Made by a program: the position numbers and the translations under genes
Shown here: in pieces, positions 9,091-16,211 of the stretch
Position numbering within the stretch: the first letter of the stretch is position 1
Layout of the letters: each line of letters begins with the position of its first letter
Notes under the pieces: generated by a model
Told to the model about the DNA's origin: nothing
Databases searched by the model: none
Seen by the model: only the letters and a program-made list of their open reading frames with translations
Assembly (NCBI GenBank): GCA_905480105.1
Contig: CAJQPC010000018.1
Span: 1 to 47,019, forward strand
Direction of reading: 5' to 3'
From: an uncultured bacterium
Lineage (GTDB): Bacteria > Myxococcota_A > UBA796 > CAJQPC01
Length of the DNA stretch: 47,019 nucleotides

Positions 9091-9644
9091 GCCAAACGAC
9101 TAAAGTTCCACTTTTAGCGGCTGAGACGGCCCACATGACCATGCTGGCCAAGTGGCGCAAGGCCATGGATCTGGTGGGCCCTGGGCCCCTGGAACCTCAC
9201 TTTGAGGACGCCGCCCTGGCCATGTCCGCCCTAAAGCCCGTCCAAGGACTGTGGGCCGATTTAGGCAGCGGGGCTGGCTTTCCTGGAGTGGCCTTGGCTG
9301 CCCGACACCCTGAGTTAACGGTGCACTGGGTAGAGAGCCGCCAGCGCCGGGTGGCCTTTCTCAAGCGTGTGATCGGGCCCCTCTCCAACGCGAAGATCAT
9401 GCACCAGCGCAGCGAGTCCCTGACAGACGGGGCCTACATCGGCTTGGTTTCCCGAGCCTACAAGCCCCCAGAGGGCGTCTTTGAAGACGCCAGGCGACTC
9501 CTCGCGCCAGGTGGTCATGTCGCTCTGATGCGCGCTGCTCCAGACGTAGAGGCACCGCCTGACTTTGAGATGTTCCACGTGGAACACTACACGCTGAGCG
9601 ACGGGCGCAACCGCTGCCTGCTCCAACTGAGAGCGCTACGCTGA
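9087..9644 (+). CDS. rsmG: 16S rRNA (guanine527-N7)-methyltransferase RsmG (GidB)
   Basis: RsmG methylates G527 of 16S rRNA using S-adenosylmethionine. The SAM-binding motif LGSGAGFPGVALAARHP is intact near residues 53-69, and the fold continues with VESRQRRVAFLKRV, typical of the family. At 185 aa it is at the short end for RsmG. A perfect parS palindrome is embedded in its 3' part and is translated as FHVEH near residues 163-167, so the coding sequence carries a centromere site without losing its frame. It starts within the mnmG stop codon, so the two are translationally coupled. Confidence 0.94.
   Translation: MSQTTKVPLLAAETAHMTMLAKWRKAMDLVGPGPLEPHFEDAALAMSALKPVQGLWADLGSGAGFPGVALAARHPELTVHWVESRQRRVAFLKRVIGPLSNAKIMHQRSESLTDGAYIGLVSRAYKPPEGVFEDARRLLAPGGHVALMRAAPDVEAPPDFEMFHVEHYTLSDGRNRCLLQLRALR
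9571..9586. promoter_or_regulatory. parS site 2, inside rsmG
   Basis: A second perfect TGTTCCACGTGGAACA lies within the rsmG coding sequence. parS sites in gidB/rsmG are known in other bacteria. It is 128 bp (start to start) from parS site 3 and would nucleate ParB beside the parAB genes. Confidence 0.94.
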
Positions 9645-9698
9645 CCGCTGGATGGGAAGCTGCTTTGGGCGGGAAGAACTTGGGTCTAATCTGAGCGG

Positions 9699-9714
9699 TG
9701 TTCCACGTGGAACA
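9699..9714. promoter_or_regulatory. parS site 3, between rsmG and parA
   Basis: The third perfect TGTTCCACGTGGAACA is in the rsmG-parA intergenic region, 38 bp upstream of the putative parA -35 element. ParB loading and spreading from here could repress or modulate the parAB promoter. That is an inference from position. Confidence 0.94.
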
Positions 9715-9751
9715 CAGCCCTGCATCTCAAGGATCCTTGTGACCCCTACTC

Positions 9752-9780
9752 TTGCACTGTCAATAGGTGAGCACTATATT
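9752..9780 (+). promoter_or_regulatory. Predicted sigma70-type promoter of parAB
   Basis: TTGCAC at 9752-9757 and TATATT at 9775-9780 are separated by exactly 17 bp. The -10 is a 5/6 match to the consensus; the -35 shares only its first three bases. Transcription would begin near 9787, downstream of the alternative parA start at 9767. This favours the parA start at 9833. Confidence 0.55.
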
Positions 9781-9832
9781 GTGCTTCCCCCGCGGTGCGA
9801 CAACTCTGGAGCACCCCTTCCCCCGGCGCGCC

Positions 9833-10624
9833 ATGCCCCAAATCATCGCTGTATCAAACCAAAAGGGTGGCGTCGGAAAAACGACGACCACCATCAACTT
9901 GGCCGCAGCTTTGGCCATGCAGGGCTACCGTACCCTGGTGGTCGACTTAGACCCCCAAGGGAACGCCACGTCCGGTCTTGGAAATGACCCCCGCGAAGTG
10001 GTCCACGGCATCTACGACTTGATGCTTGAACGCGCCAGGTTTGAAGACGTGGTGATGGAAACCGGTGTGGAGCTCCTGGAGCTGCTGCCCGCTTGCCCCA
10101 AGCTGATAGGAGCAGAGGTTGAGCTAACGGGTGCTCTGGCACGAGAGACCCAGTTAGACCGCGCCCTGAAAGACCTGCCCCAAGACATCGACTTTGTCTT
10201 GATGGACTGCCCGCCCTCCCTGGGCTTTTTGACCATCAATGCCCTGACCGCGGCAGACTCGGTGCTGATCCCTGTGCAGGCCGAGTACTACGCATTGGAG
10301 GGCCTGAGTCAGCTCCTGCACACCATGGCCCAGGTAAAGCGCGCCTTGAACCCGCGCCTATGTCGGGAAGGCCTAGTCATCACCATGCACGACTCCCGCA
10401 ACAACCTGTGCAGGGATGTAGAAAAGCAGCTGCGCGAGGTCTTTTCCGGCGAGGTCTTCGAGGCTGTGATTCCTCGCAACGTGCGACTGGGCGAGGCGCC
10501 CAGCTTCGGAATGCCCGTCCTAACCTACGCCCCTCACTGCCGTGGTGCCCAAGCCTACGCCGGCCTGGCCGACGAGCTCCTCGACGGGCACATCCTCCCT
10601 GAAAGCTCCCAGGAGATCGCATGA
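9833..10624 (+). CDS. parA: Chromosome partitioning ATPase ParA (Soj)
   Basis: ParA is the Walker-type ATPase that binds the nucleoid non-specifically and moves ParB-parS complexes apart. The deviant Walker A motif KGGVGKTT is at residues 11-18, the A' motif with DLDPQGNATSGLG follows near 40, and Walker B MDCPPSLG is near 123. At 263 aa without an N-terminal DNA-binding domain it is the short Soj type used by chromosomes. The frame is open back to 9767, but that start would lie inside the predicted promoter and adds residues not typical of the family, so the ATG at 9833 is chosen. It overlaps parB by 4 bp. Confidence 0.95.
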   Translation: MPQIIAVSNQKGGVGKTTTTINLAAALAMQGYRTLVVDLDPQGNATSGLGNDPREVVHGIYDLMLERARFEDVVMETGVELLELLPACPKLIGAEVELTGALARETQLDRALKDLPQDIDFVLMDCPPSLGFLTINALTAADSVLIPVQAEYYALEGLSQLLHTMAQVKRALNPRLCREGLVITMHDSRNNLCRDVEKQLREVFSGEVFEAVIPRNVRLGEAPSFGMPVLTYAPHCRGAQAYAGLADELLDGHILPESSQEIA

Positions 10625-11508
10625 CCCGCCGCTCATCCCTCGGTCGTGGCCTGGCCGCCCTGATCCCCGACGACGTGATGGAGGCCAAGCCTCAGACCGG
10701 GTCCAAGAACAAAGTTTTGGAGGTTCCGCTGGCACAGGTCCAGCCCAACCCTGAACAACCCCGAACGCACTTTGACCCACAGGCCCTCAGCGATCTGTGC
10801 AGCAGCATCAAGGTGCACGGCATCATCCAACCCCTGCTGGTGCGCTCCAAGGCGGGTGGCGGCTACGTGCTCATCGCCGGTGAGCGCCGCCTTCGGGCAG
10901 CCGGTCTGGCCGGCTTAGAAACCGTTCCTGCCATTCTTCGGAGAGACGCGGGGGAAGGGGACGTGCAGCTCGAGTTGGCGCTGGTGGAGAACCTCCAGCG
11001 ACAAGACCTGGATGCGGTCGAAACGGCCCGTGGCTATCGTCGCCTACAACAGGATTACGGCTACACCCAAGAGCAAGTCGCCGACAAAGTGGGCAAAGAG
11101 CGCGCGACGGTGGCCAATGCCCTGCGTCTGCTGCGCCTGCCGGACACCGTGCTGAACCTTCTACGAGAAGGCCGCATCAGCGCGGGCCACGCCAAGGCCC
11201 TGTTGGCAGTAGAGGACAGCGGGTTGCTCAAGAGCATCGTGGCCAAGATTTTGGCCCAGGGCCTTAGCGTGCGGGCTACCGAGACCTTGGTGCGCAGCCA
11301 GGCCAGGTCCAGCGGTAAAAGCACGCCTGCCAACACAAAGAAGATCGACAAGGCACTGCGCTACGTCTCGGACTTGCTGTCTCGCAGCCTGAGTACTGCG
11401 GTGGACATCAAACCCAAGGCCAGGGGAGGGGGCGGCAGGATTGTGATCGATTACAGCTCCCCAGATGAGCTGGAGCGGCTTATCGAGGCCCTTCGAACCA
11501 ACAGCTAA
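10621..11508 (+). CDS. parB: Chromosome partitioning protein ParB (Spo0J), CTP-dependent clamp
   Basis: This 295-aa protein has all ParB parts. The basic N-terminus RRSSLGRGLAALIP (3-16) is the ParA-stimulating segment. The N-terminal CTPase domain contains the GERRLRA motif (about residue 88) and ENLQRQDLDAVE (about 120-131). The helix-turn-helix TQEQVADKVGKERATVANAL (about 149-168) recognises parS. A basic linker and C-terminal dimerisation domain follow. The three parS palindromes in the window are its expected targets. It is the second gene of the parAB pair and is followed by udk after 39 bp. Confidence 0.96.
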   Translation: MTRRSSLGRGLAALIPDDVMEAKPQTGSKNKVLEVPLAQVQPNPEQPRTHFDPQALSDLCSSIKVHGIIQPLLVRSKAGGGYVLIAGERRLRAAGLAGLETVPAILRRDAGEGDVQLELALVENLQRQDLDAVETARGYRRLQQDYGYTQEQVADKVGKERATVANALRLLRLPDTVLNLLREGRISAGHAKALLAVEDSGLLKSIVAKILAQGLSVRATETLVRSQARSSGKSTPANTKKIDKALRYVSDLLSRSLSTAVDIKPKARGGGGRIVIDYSSPDELERLIEALRTNS

Positions 11509-11547
11509 AGCTCTTGGTTCTGACACAGCCCCAGATGGAGCCCAACG

Positions 11548-12246
11548 ATGTCCAGTAGCGAGACAGGGAACAATGTTCTGGTGGTCGGGGTCGCCGGGGG
11601 TACCGCCTCGGGCAAGACCACCATCGCCAAGCGTCTGCAGGAGTGCCTGGGGCCAGACCAGTGCCTACTTCTCTCCCACGACCGCTACTACTACAACGTC
11701 CAGGACCCTGAGTCCTTCAACTATGACCACCCAGACGCCCTCGACACGGTACTGATGGTTCAGAACATCGAAGCCCTGCGCAGGGGCGAGGCAGCAGCCC
11801 TGCCGGACTACGACTTTCCCAGCCACACGCGCAAGAAAGAGCCGGAGTGGGTGCTGTCCCGGCCCGTGATCTTGGTCGAGGGTATCCTGGTCATGGAGAA
11901 CGAAGAGCTGCGGAATCTCATGGACCTCAAGGTCTGGGTGGACTGCCCCGATGACCTGCGCCTGACCCGCCGCATCCGCCGTGACGTAGCCAAGCGCGGG
12001 CGCAACCTGGAAGGGGTGCTGAACCGCTGGCTGAGCACCGTACGTCCCATGCACCAGCGCTTTGTGGCACCCAGCGCTGAATTCGCTGACCTGGAGCTGG
12101 TGGGCGTAGGTCTGCTTGAGCCTTTGGTCCAGAGCGTGATGGCCTTGATCGAGCGCAAGCGTTTTGAGCTGTCCGAGGATCCAGCGAGCGAGTGGGATGG
12201 AGAAGGGAACACCTACCCAGGCCTGGTCGCTCCCCTACAAGACTAA
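11548..12246 (+). CDS. udk: Uridine kinase (phosphoribulokinase/uridine kinase family)
   Basis: Uridine kinase phosphorylates uridine and cytidine to their monophosphates in pyrimidine salvage. The P-loop GGTASGKTT lies at about residues 15-23, followed by DRYYYN near 45, FNYDHPDALD near 55-64, LPDYDFPSHTR near 90 and the Walker B-like VILVEGILV near 110. These are the standard signatures of the family. The length of 232 aa is slightly above the usual 210-215, with a short N-terminal and C-terminal extension. GGAG lies about 10 nt before the ATG. It is co-directional with parB and probably in the same transcript. Confidence 0.9.
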   Translation: MSSSETGNNVLVVGVAGGTASGKTTIAKRLQECLGPDQCLLLSHDRYYYNVQDPESFNYDHPDALDTVLMVQNIEALRRGEAAALPDYDFPSHTRKKEPEWVLSRPVILVEGILVMENEELRNLMDLKVWVDCPDDLRLTRRIRRDVAKRGRNLEGVLNRWLSTVRPMHQRFVAPSAEFADLELVGVGLLEPLVQSVMALIERKRFELSEDPASEWDGEGNTYPGLVAPLQD

Positions 12247-12267
12247 CGGCCCAAGCCACACCGACGG

Positions 12268-12999
12268 CTACTCGCCACCATAGCGCCGCTTGACTTCGTC
12301 CAGCTGTCCGCCCGAGACATCGAGTGTCAGGGGCCAAACATCCTTGGAACCACTCGGGTCCTTGACCACGATGCGCGCCTGGTAGGACCCGCTCTTGGCA
12401 TCCTGAGAGGCCTGATAGCTAAGCTGGCCGGTCTTGGGATTGATCTCCATACCAGGAGGTCCGCCTGTGACAGACCACGTCAGCTCATCTCCATCGGCGT
12501 CTTGGGCAGCGACCACAAAGCCATCGATCTGCCTAAAGTCCCGCTGATCCACAGTGAACTCTGGAGTGGAGTTGTCCACCTTGACTATGGCGGTCTCAAC
12601 GATGCGGCGCGAAGAGCCATCGCTGAGCTCCACTTTTGCCTGGATTCGGTCCGAAACCTTGAACCAGACAGGGTCTAAGCTGCGCCCAGTGGCCCCTGGA
12701 ATCACGGTGCCATTCACATGCCAGACGATCCCCACAACCGTGCCGTCGACCTGGAGCCCGACGGGCCCCTGCTTCGTGATCGGCGCGCTCAAGCTGACGC
12801 TACCCTCCACCGGACGCACACGGGCCGAACGCACCTTCACGACGCGCTCGGAGGGCGCCGAGAAGCGCGCAGTGTCCATCGTGTTTGGTATGAACGGAGA
12901 GGCGGGAGGGCCGTCAGGATAGCCGCACGCGAGCAGGAACAAGAACATGCAGAGAGTGTAGCGCGTGAGCCGAGTAGACCCATCCTTCCTTGGGCCCAA
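12268..12999 (-). CDS. Putative lipoprotein with Ig-like (He_PIG/cadherin-like) domain
   Basis: The TTG at 12999 is chosen as start because AAGGAGGAGG lies directly upstream and it gives a proper lipoprotein signal: a basic n-region (PRKDGSTRLTR), a hydrophobic core and the lipobox FLLAC. The ATG at 12948 would leave only eight residues before the cysteine. The C-terminal half has an Ig-like repeat with DGDELTWSVTGGPPGMEINP followed by TGQLSYQA, the pattern of putative Ig / cadherin-like domains in surface proteins, and a second, weaker Ig-like stretch precedes it. It is convergent with udk (21 bp gap). A role in adhesion or outer-membrane structure is possible but not shown. Confidence 0.68.
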   Translation of the reverse strand: MGPRKDGSTRLTRYTLCMFLFLLACGYPDGPPASPFIPNTMDTARFSAPSERVVKVRSARVRPVEGSVSLSAPITKQGPVGLQVDGTVVGIVWHVNGTVIPGATGRSLDPVWFKVSDRIQAKVELSDGSSRRIVETAIVKVDNSTPEFTVDQRDFRQIDGFVVAAQDADGDELTWSVTGGPPGMEINPKTGQLSYQASQDAKSGSYQARIVVKDPSGSKDVWPLTLDVSGGQLDEVKRRYGGE

Positions 13000-13263
13000 G
13001 CCTCCTCCTTGGAGAGGGGCAACTCCTGAACCCCACAGCCCCAAAGCGCCTACTGGCAGCAGGCTTTACAGTGCTACTCGGACAGTATTAGGTCGCTTGG
13101 TCGGGACAACTCTCCGCCCTCCATCCTTGGGCGTTAGGCCCCCATCGACTTCCCACTCCCGGGCCGCTGCCCTCCAAACAGACCCACAAAACGTCGAGAA
13201 CATGCTCCGTACCCTGACTATCATGCTCCGACTCATAGAACGCTTCGCGTCCTGGTCGAGCGC

Positions 13264-14187
13264 ATGAACGCCCCCCTTGAGCAGCGCATCTCTCTCTGTG
13301 CCACCCCGTCCCCAGTCACATCCTTGGAAGCTCTACGCCCGGGGTTGTGGCTAAAGGACGACGGTGAGCTGAGCCCCCTCTACGGCGGCAACAAGGTGCG
13401 CAAACTGGAGTTTCTGTTGCATCAGGCGCCCCCGGAGCTGACCACGATTGGCGCCAGCGGCTCCAACCATGTCCTGGCCACAGTGCTGCACGCTCAGGCT
13501 TTGGGCCACCGGGTGCATGCCGTGGCCATTCCTCGCATCTGGGCTCCCTTGCCGGCCATGTCCCTGCGCATCACCCTAAAGAATGCAGCCACCCTACGCC
13601 TGGTCCCCAACCTGTCCTTGGCCAAGGCCGCGCTGATGGCCGCGCCACCGGGGAGCGTGATTCCTGCTGGCGGCAGCAACCGATTCGGCAGCCTGGGCTT
13701 TGTACGGGCCGGTCTGGAGCTCGCCGAACAAGTGCGAGCAGGTCTCCTGCCCGAGCCCCAGCGCATCGCCATCGCCCTGGGCACCGGAGGCTCCGCTTTG
13801 GGCTTGGCCTTGGGCTGCAGAATGGGAGGCCTCTCTAGTCAGGTCCATGGCGTGCGCGTGGTCCCGCATGGCTGGCTGAGCATGCGGCGCCTGAAGCGCT
13901 TGGCCGACGAGATTGCCAGGCTTTTAGGAGAGGTTCCTGCCCCGATAGAAGTGGTAGATAGACGCCTGGGCCCCGACTACGGCTGGCCAGGGCCAGGCAC
14001 CTTACAGACTCTTCAGCGCGCCCAGGGCCACGTGAATATCGAAGGCACCTACACCGCCAAGACCCTGGCTGAGGCACTGGACTGGACGGGCGGCCCAGAC
14101 CTGTATTGGAGCACCCTGAACACCCGGCCACTGCTGGGCCTACTGGCCGGCGCCCCCCAAGTGCCCCGCAGTCCCTGGTTCACTTAG
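13264..14187 (+). CDS. PLP-dependent D-cysteine desulfhydrase / ACC deaminase-family enzyme
   Basis: This 307-aa protein is a fold-type II PLP enzyme. The cofactor lysine sits in LYGGNKVRKLEFLL near residues 39-52, the substrate loop ASGSNHVLA follows near 64-72, and a Gly-rich phosphate-binding loop ALGTGGSALGLALG lies near 171-184. This order is that of the 1-aminocyclopropane-1-carboxylate deaminase and D-cysteine desulfhydrase family, which eliminate or deaminate small amino acids. It is somewhat shorter than usual (about 330 aa). Which substrate it uses cannot be told. No neighbour belongs to an obvious amino-acid pathway. Confidence 0.82.
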   Translation: MNAPLEQRISLCATPSPVTSLEALRPGLWLKDDGELSPLYGGNKVRKLEFLLHQAPPELTTIGASGSNHVLATVLHAQALGHRVHAVAIPRIWAPLPAMSLRITLKNAATLRLVPNLSLAKAALMAAPPGSVIPAGGSNRFGSLGFVRAGLELAEQVRAGLLPEPQRIAIALGTGGSALGLALGCRMGGLSSQVHGVRVVPHGWLSMRRLKRLADEIARLLGEVPAPIEVVDRRLGPDYGWPGPGTLQTLQRAQGHVNIEGTYTAKTLAEALDWTGGPDLYWSTLNTRPLLGLLAGAPQVPRSPWFT

Positions 14188-14199
14188 GGGAAAGATTGC

Positions 14200-15048
14200 T
14201 CAGGGCAAAGGCAGCTTAGGCAACAGGTCCTGGACTCGGGCCAGCTCCACATCCACAGTTCGCCCATGGGACTGAATAGGCACCCGTGCCAGCGCAGCAG
14301 ACTGCTCCGCGCTGCGTTCTCGTCGCAGGCTAAGTAGCCCCAAGCGCAGAACCGCGGCCACGCGTCGGGCCATGGAGGCGCTGGGACAGGCAGCCCGAAT
14401 TCGCATCCGCAGCCCACCTTTCTCGGGGGTCAAGGACAACCCCACGGAACTCACCTGCAGGTCGCCAGCGACCAAGGTCGGCATCACCTGAGCTAACGCA
14501 ATCCGCAAGCGGCGGGCGTCTGCGCTCGGAGCACGGGCCAGGCGCCGATCCAGGTGCTTCAGGGCTTCCTCCAGGTCCACCAGGTACAACCAGACGGGCC
14601 CCTGAGGGACCATGTCCTTGCCGGTAAGTGTGGGCAACAGAGGCACATGCTCCCGGGTGTGCTGGAGCGCGCTGCGATCTCCCAGGAGCAAGGATCCTTG
14701 GTTTTCCTGAATGACCTGTCGCTTGTGACCTGGCCCCACCGACCAGGTCAAGTGCCCAGGCTGAGCGGCCAAGGCATCGGCGCGCTCCCAGCTAAGCACC
14801 TCGCCCCGAAGGCTCAAAAAGCAACCCGTGGCTCCGCAAGCGAGCACCGTATCCTCGGAGTCCAAGGACACATTGGCATCGTCCAGTGCCATGTCCAGAG
14901 CCACGGAGAACGGCTCCAGAAGCGCATCTTGAGTCAGGGTCTCGCGGTTTAGCCCAGCGGCCACCGAGGCGGTCTCCGGAAGGCGAAGGTCTATCCACTG
15001 CGCCTCGAAGAGGGGCACCCCAGCACCACAAGCCAGCAGAGTCCACAA
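14200..15048 (-). CDS. Hypothetical exported or lipid-anchored protein
   Basis: This is a 282-aa protein I do not recognise. The first start in the frame is a TTG at 15048 giving MWTLLACG, a bare lipobox with no basic n-region. The frame stays open for 31 codons upstream with no standard start codon, so the true N-terminus is uncertain and lipidation is only a suggestion. The body has long amphipathic stretches, two cysteines close together (VLACGATGCFLSL near 68-80) that could form a disulfide, and a basic helical segment RLGLLSLRRERSAEQ near the end. It is convergent with the PLP enzyme (12 bp gap). Confidence 0.5.
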   Translation of the reverse strand: MWTLLACGAGVPLFEAQWIDLRLPETASVAAGLNRETLTQDALLEPFSVALDMALDDANVSLDSEDTVLACGATGCFLSLRGEVLSWERADALAAQPGHLTWSVGPGHKRQVIQENQGSLLLGDRSALQHTREHVPLLPTLTGKDMVPQGPVWLYLVDLEEALKHLDRRLARAPSADARRLRIALAQVMPTLVAGDLQVSSVGLSLTPEKGGLRMRIRAACPSASMARRVAAVLRLGLLSLRRERSAEQSAALARVPIQSHGRTVDVELARVQDLLPKLPLP

Positions 15049-15123
15049 GATAAAGAGAGAGTGACCCGGCGAGGGCCCGGTAGCAAGCTCAACGATCCTT
15101 GATAGTTCACCTTAGGAAAAGCA

Positions 15124-15152
15124 TTGACAGGTCCAGAGTTTCATGTTCATTT
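15124..15152 (+). promoter_or_regulatory. Possible promoter of the TPR-LysM gene
   Basis: A perfect -35 hexamer TTGACA lies at 15124-15129. The element 17 bp downstream, TCATTT, is a poor -10. The TTG of this hexamer also opens the reading frame, but the hexamer makes more sense as a promoter than as a start codon. Confidence 0.35.
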
Positions 15153-15195
15153 GGCGTTTCCAACTACCCTCCCTCCTCCGCCCGGCAAGACGACC

Positions 15196-16107
15196 ATGAC
15201 CGCCTTGGATCCTATCCCCTTCGACGAGGTACCACGCGGCACCGGCACACCTCACGGCGTGAAGGGCATCGCATCTGTGCTCGACTCTCACGGCGTAGAC
15301 GCCAGCTCCGATCTGTACGATGAGGCGGTTGTTCTGGCCCGGCAGGGACACCTGGGACGCTCTCGAGACCGTCTGCGGATGCTGCTCTGCTTAGACCCTC
15401 ACGACGCTGCAGCTCACCTGCTCCTGGCCAAGGTCTTTGGCTCCCAGCAGCGTTGGAGCGACGCCATCAAGGAGCTCGACGCAGCACAGTCCTGCGGGAT
15501 GCGGGTGGATCCCACCCTCCGAGGCCGCTTGGAGGCCGCACGCGACGACTCCCGCGACGATGCAGCCCGGAACGAGCGCATCACTGCGCGCACCGCCGGC
15601 GAAGTCAACGCACTGCGGGAGGAAGCACGCCGTCTTCGCGCGGAGAACACACGCTTGGAGCGCATCGCCAAGGAAGAGACCGACAAGGCCCGCCTCTGGA
15701 TGAGTGCCACCACAGCCGCCGCAATAATTGGCCTAATCGGCCTGACCATGACCCTCGTCTTTGGTGGCCAGGACACCCCGGCGCCCACCATCGAGCTGAG
15801 TCCCGAGATCTTGGCCCCTGTGGCCGTGGCTCCTCAGGTCGAAGCGCCTGAGGTGGTAGCTCCCGAGGTCGTGGTCCCGGATTCAGCCCTGCCCGCTCCC
15901 GGCGCAGCTCCCGTGGTCACCCCCCCAGCTCCCACAGCCCCCCCAAGCCAAGCCAGCACCTACACCGTGCGCTCCGGTGACTCTTTGGCCGGCATCTCCG
16001 GCAAGGTCTACGGGACCGAGGCCCGCTGGAAGGAACTCCAAGACGCCAACCCAAGCCTGAACGGCGGCATCGCACTCCAGCCGGGCATGAAGCTGGTGGT
16101 CCCCTAA
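15196..16107 (+). CDS. Inner-membrane protein with TPR-like, coiled-coil and periplasmic LysM domains
   Basis: From the ATG at 15196 the protein has 303 residues in four parts. A cytoplasmic TPR-like helical pair lies at about 37-110. A charged coiled coil follows (about 130-165, LREEARRLRAENTRLERIA). One transmembrane helix is at about 168-189. Then a Pro/Ala/Val-rich linker leads to a C-terminal LysM domain (255-302, beginning TYTVRSGDSLAGI). LysM binds peptidoglycan glycan chains, so the protein probably spans the inner membrane with N-in/C-out topology and tethers something cytoplasmic to the cell wall. The frame is open back to 15124, but that start coincides with a -35-like hexamer. The cytoplasmic partner is unknown. 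Confidence 0.75.
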   Translation: MTALDPIPFDEVPRGTGTPHGVKGIASVLDSHGVDASSDLYDEAVVLARQGHLGRSRDRLRMLLCLDPHDAAAHLLLAKVFGSQQRWSDAIKELDAAQSCGMRVDPTLRGRLEAARDDSRDDAARNERITARTAGEVNALREEARRLRAENTRLERIAKEETDKARLWMSATTAAAIIGLIGLTMTLVFGGQDTPAPTIELSPEILAPVAVAPQVEAPEVVAPEVVVPDSALPAPGAAPVVTPPAPTAPPSQASTYTVRSGDSLAGISGKVYGTEARWKELQDANPSLNGGIALQPGMKLVVP

Positions 16108-16211
16108 GTTTTCCGACGCTTGGAAAGGTTCGGAACGTTGAACAGGCTCATTTGGGCAGATGCTGTCGGCCGGGGGTCGTCGCCTCTGCACGACACCCCG
16201 ACGGCTCAGCT

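Noticed and set aside
9571-9832. Possible oriC near rsmG-parA
   Set aside because: I looked for a cluster of TTATCCACA-like DnaA boxes and an AT-rich stretch here and in the other gaps and did not find one. The origin is probably near but outside the window.
15124-15195. Longer N-terminus for the TPR-LysM protein from TTG 15124
   Set aside because: The TTG is the first half of a perfect TTGACA hexamer, and the added residues do not look like part of the domain.
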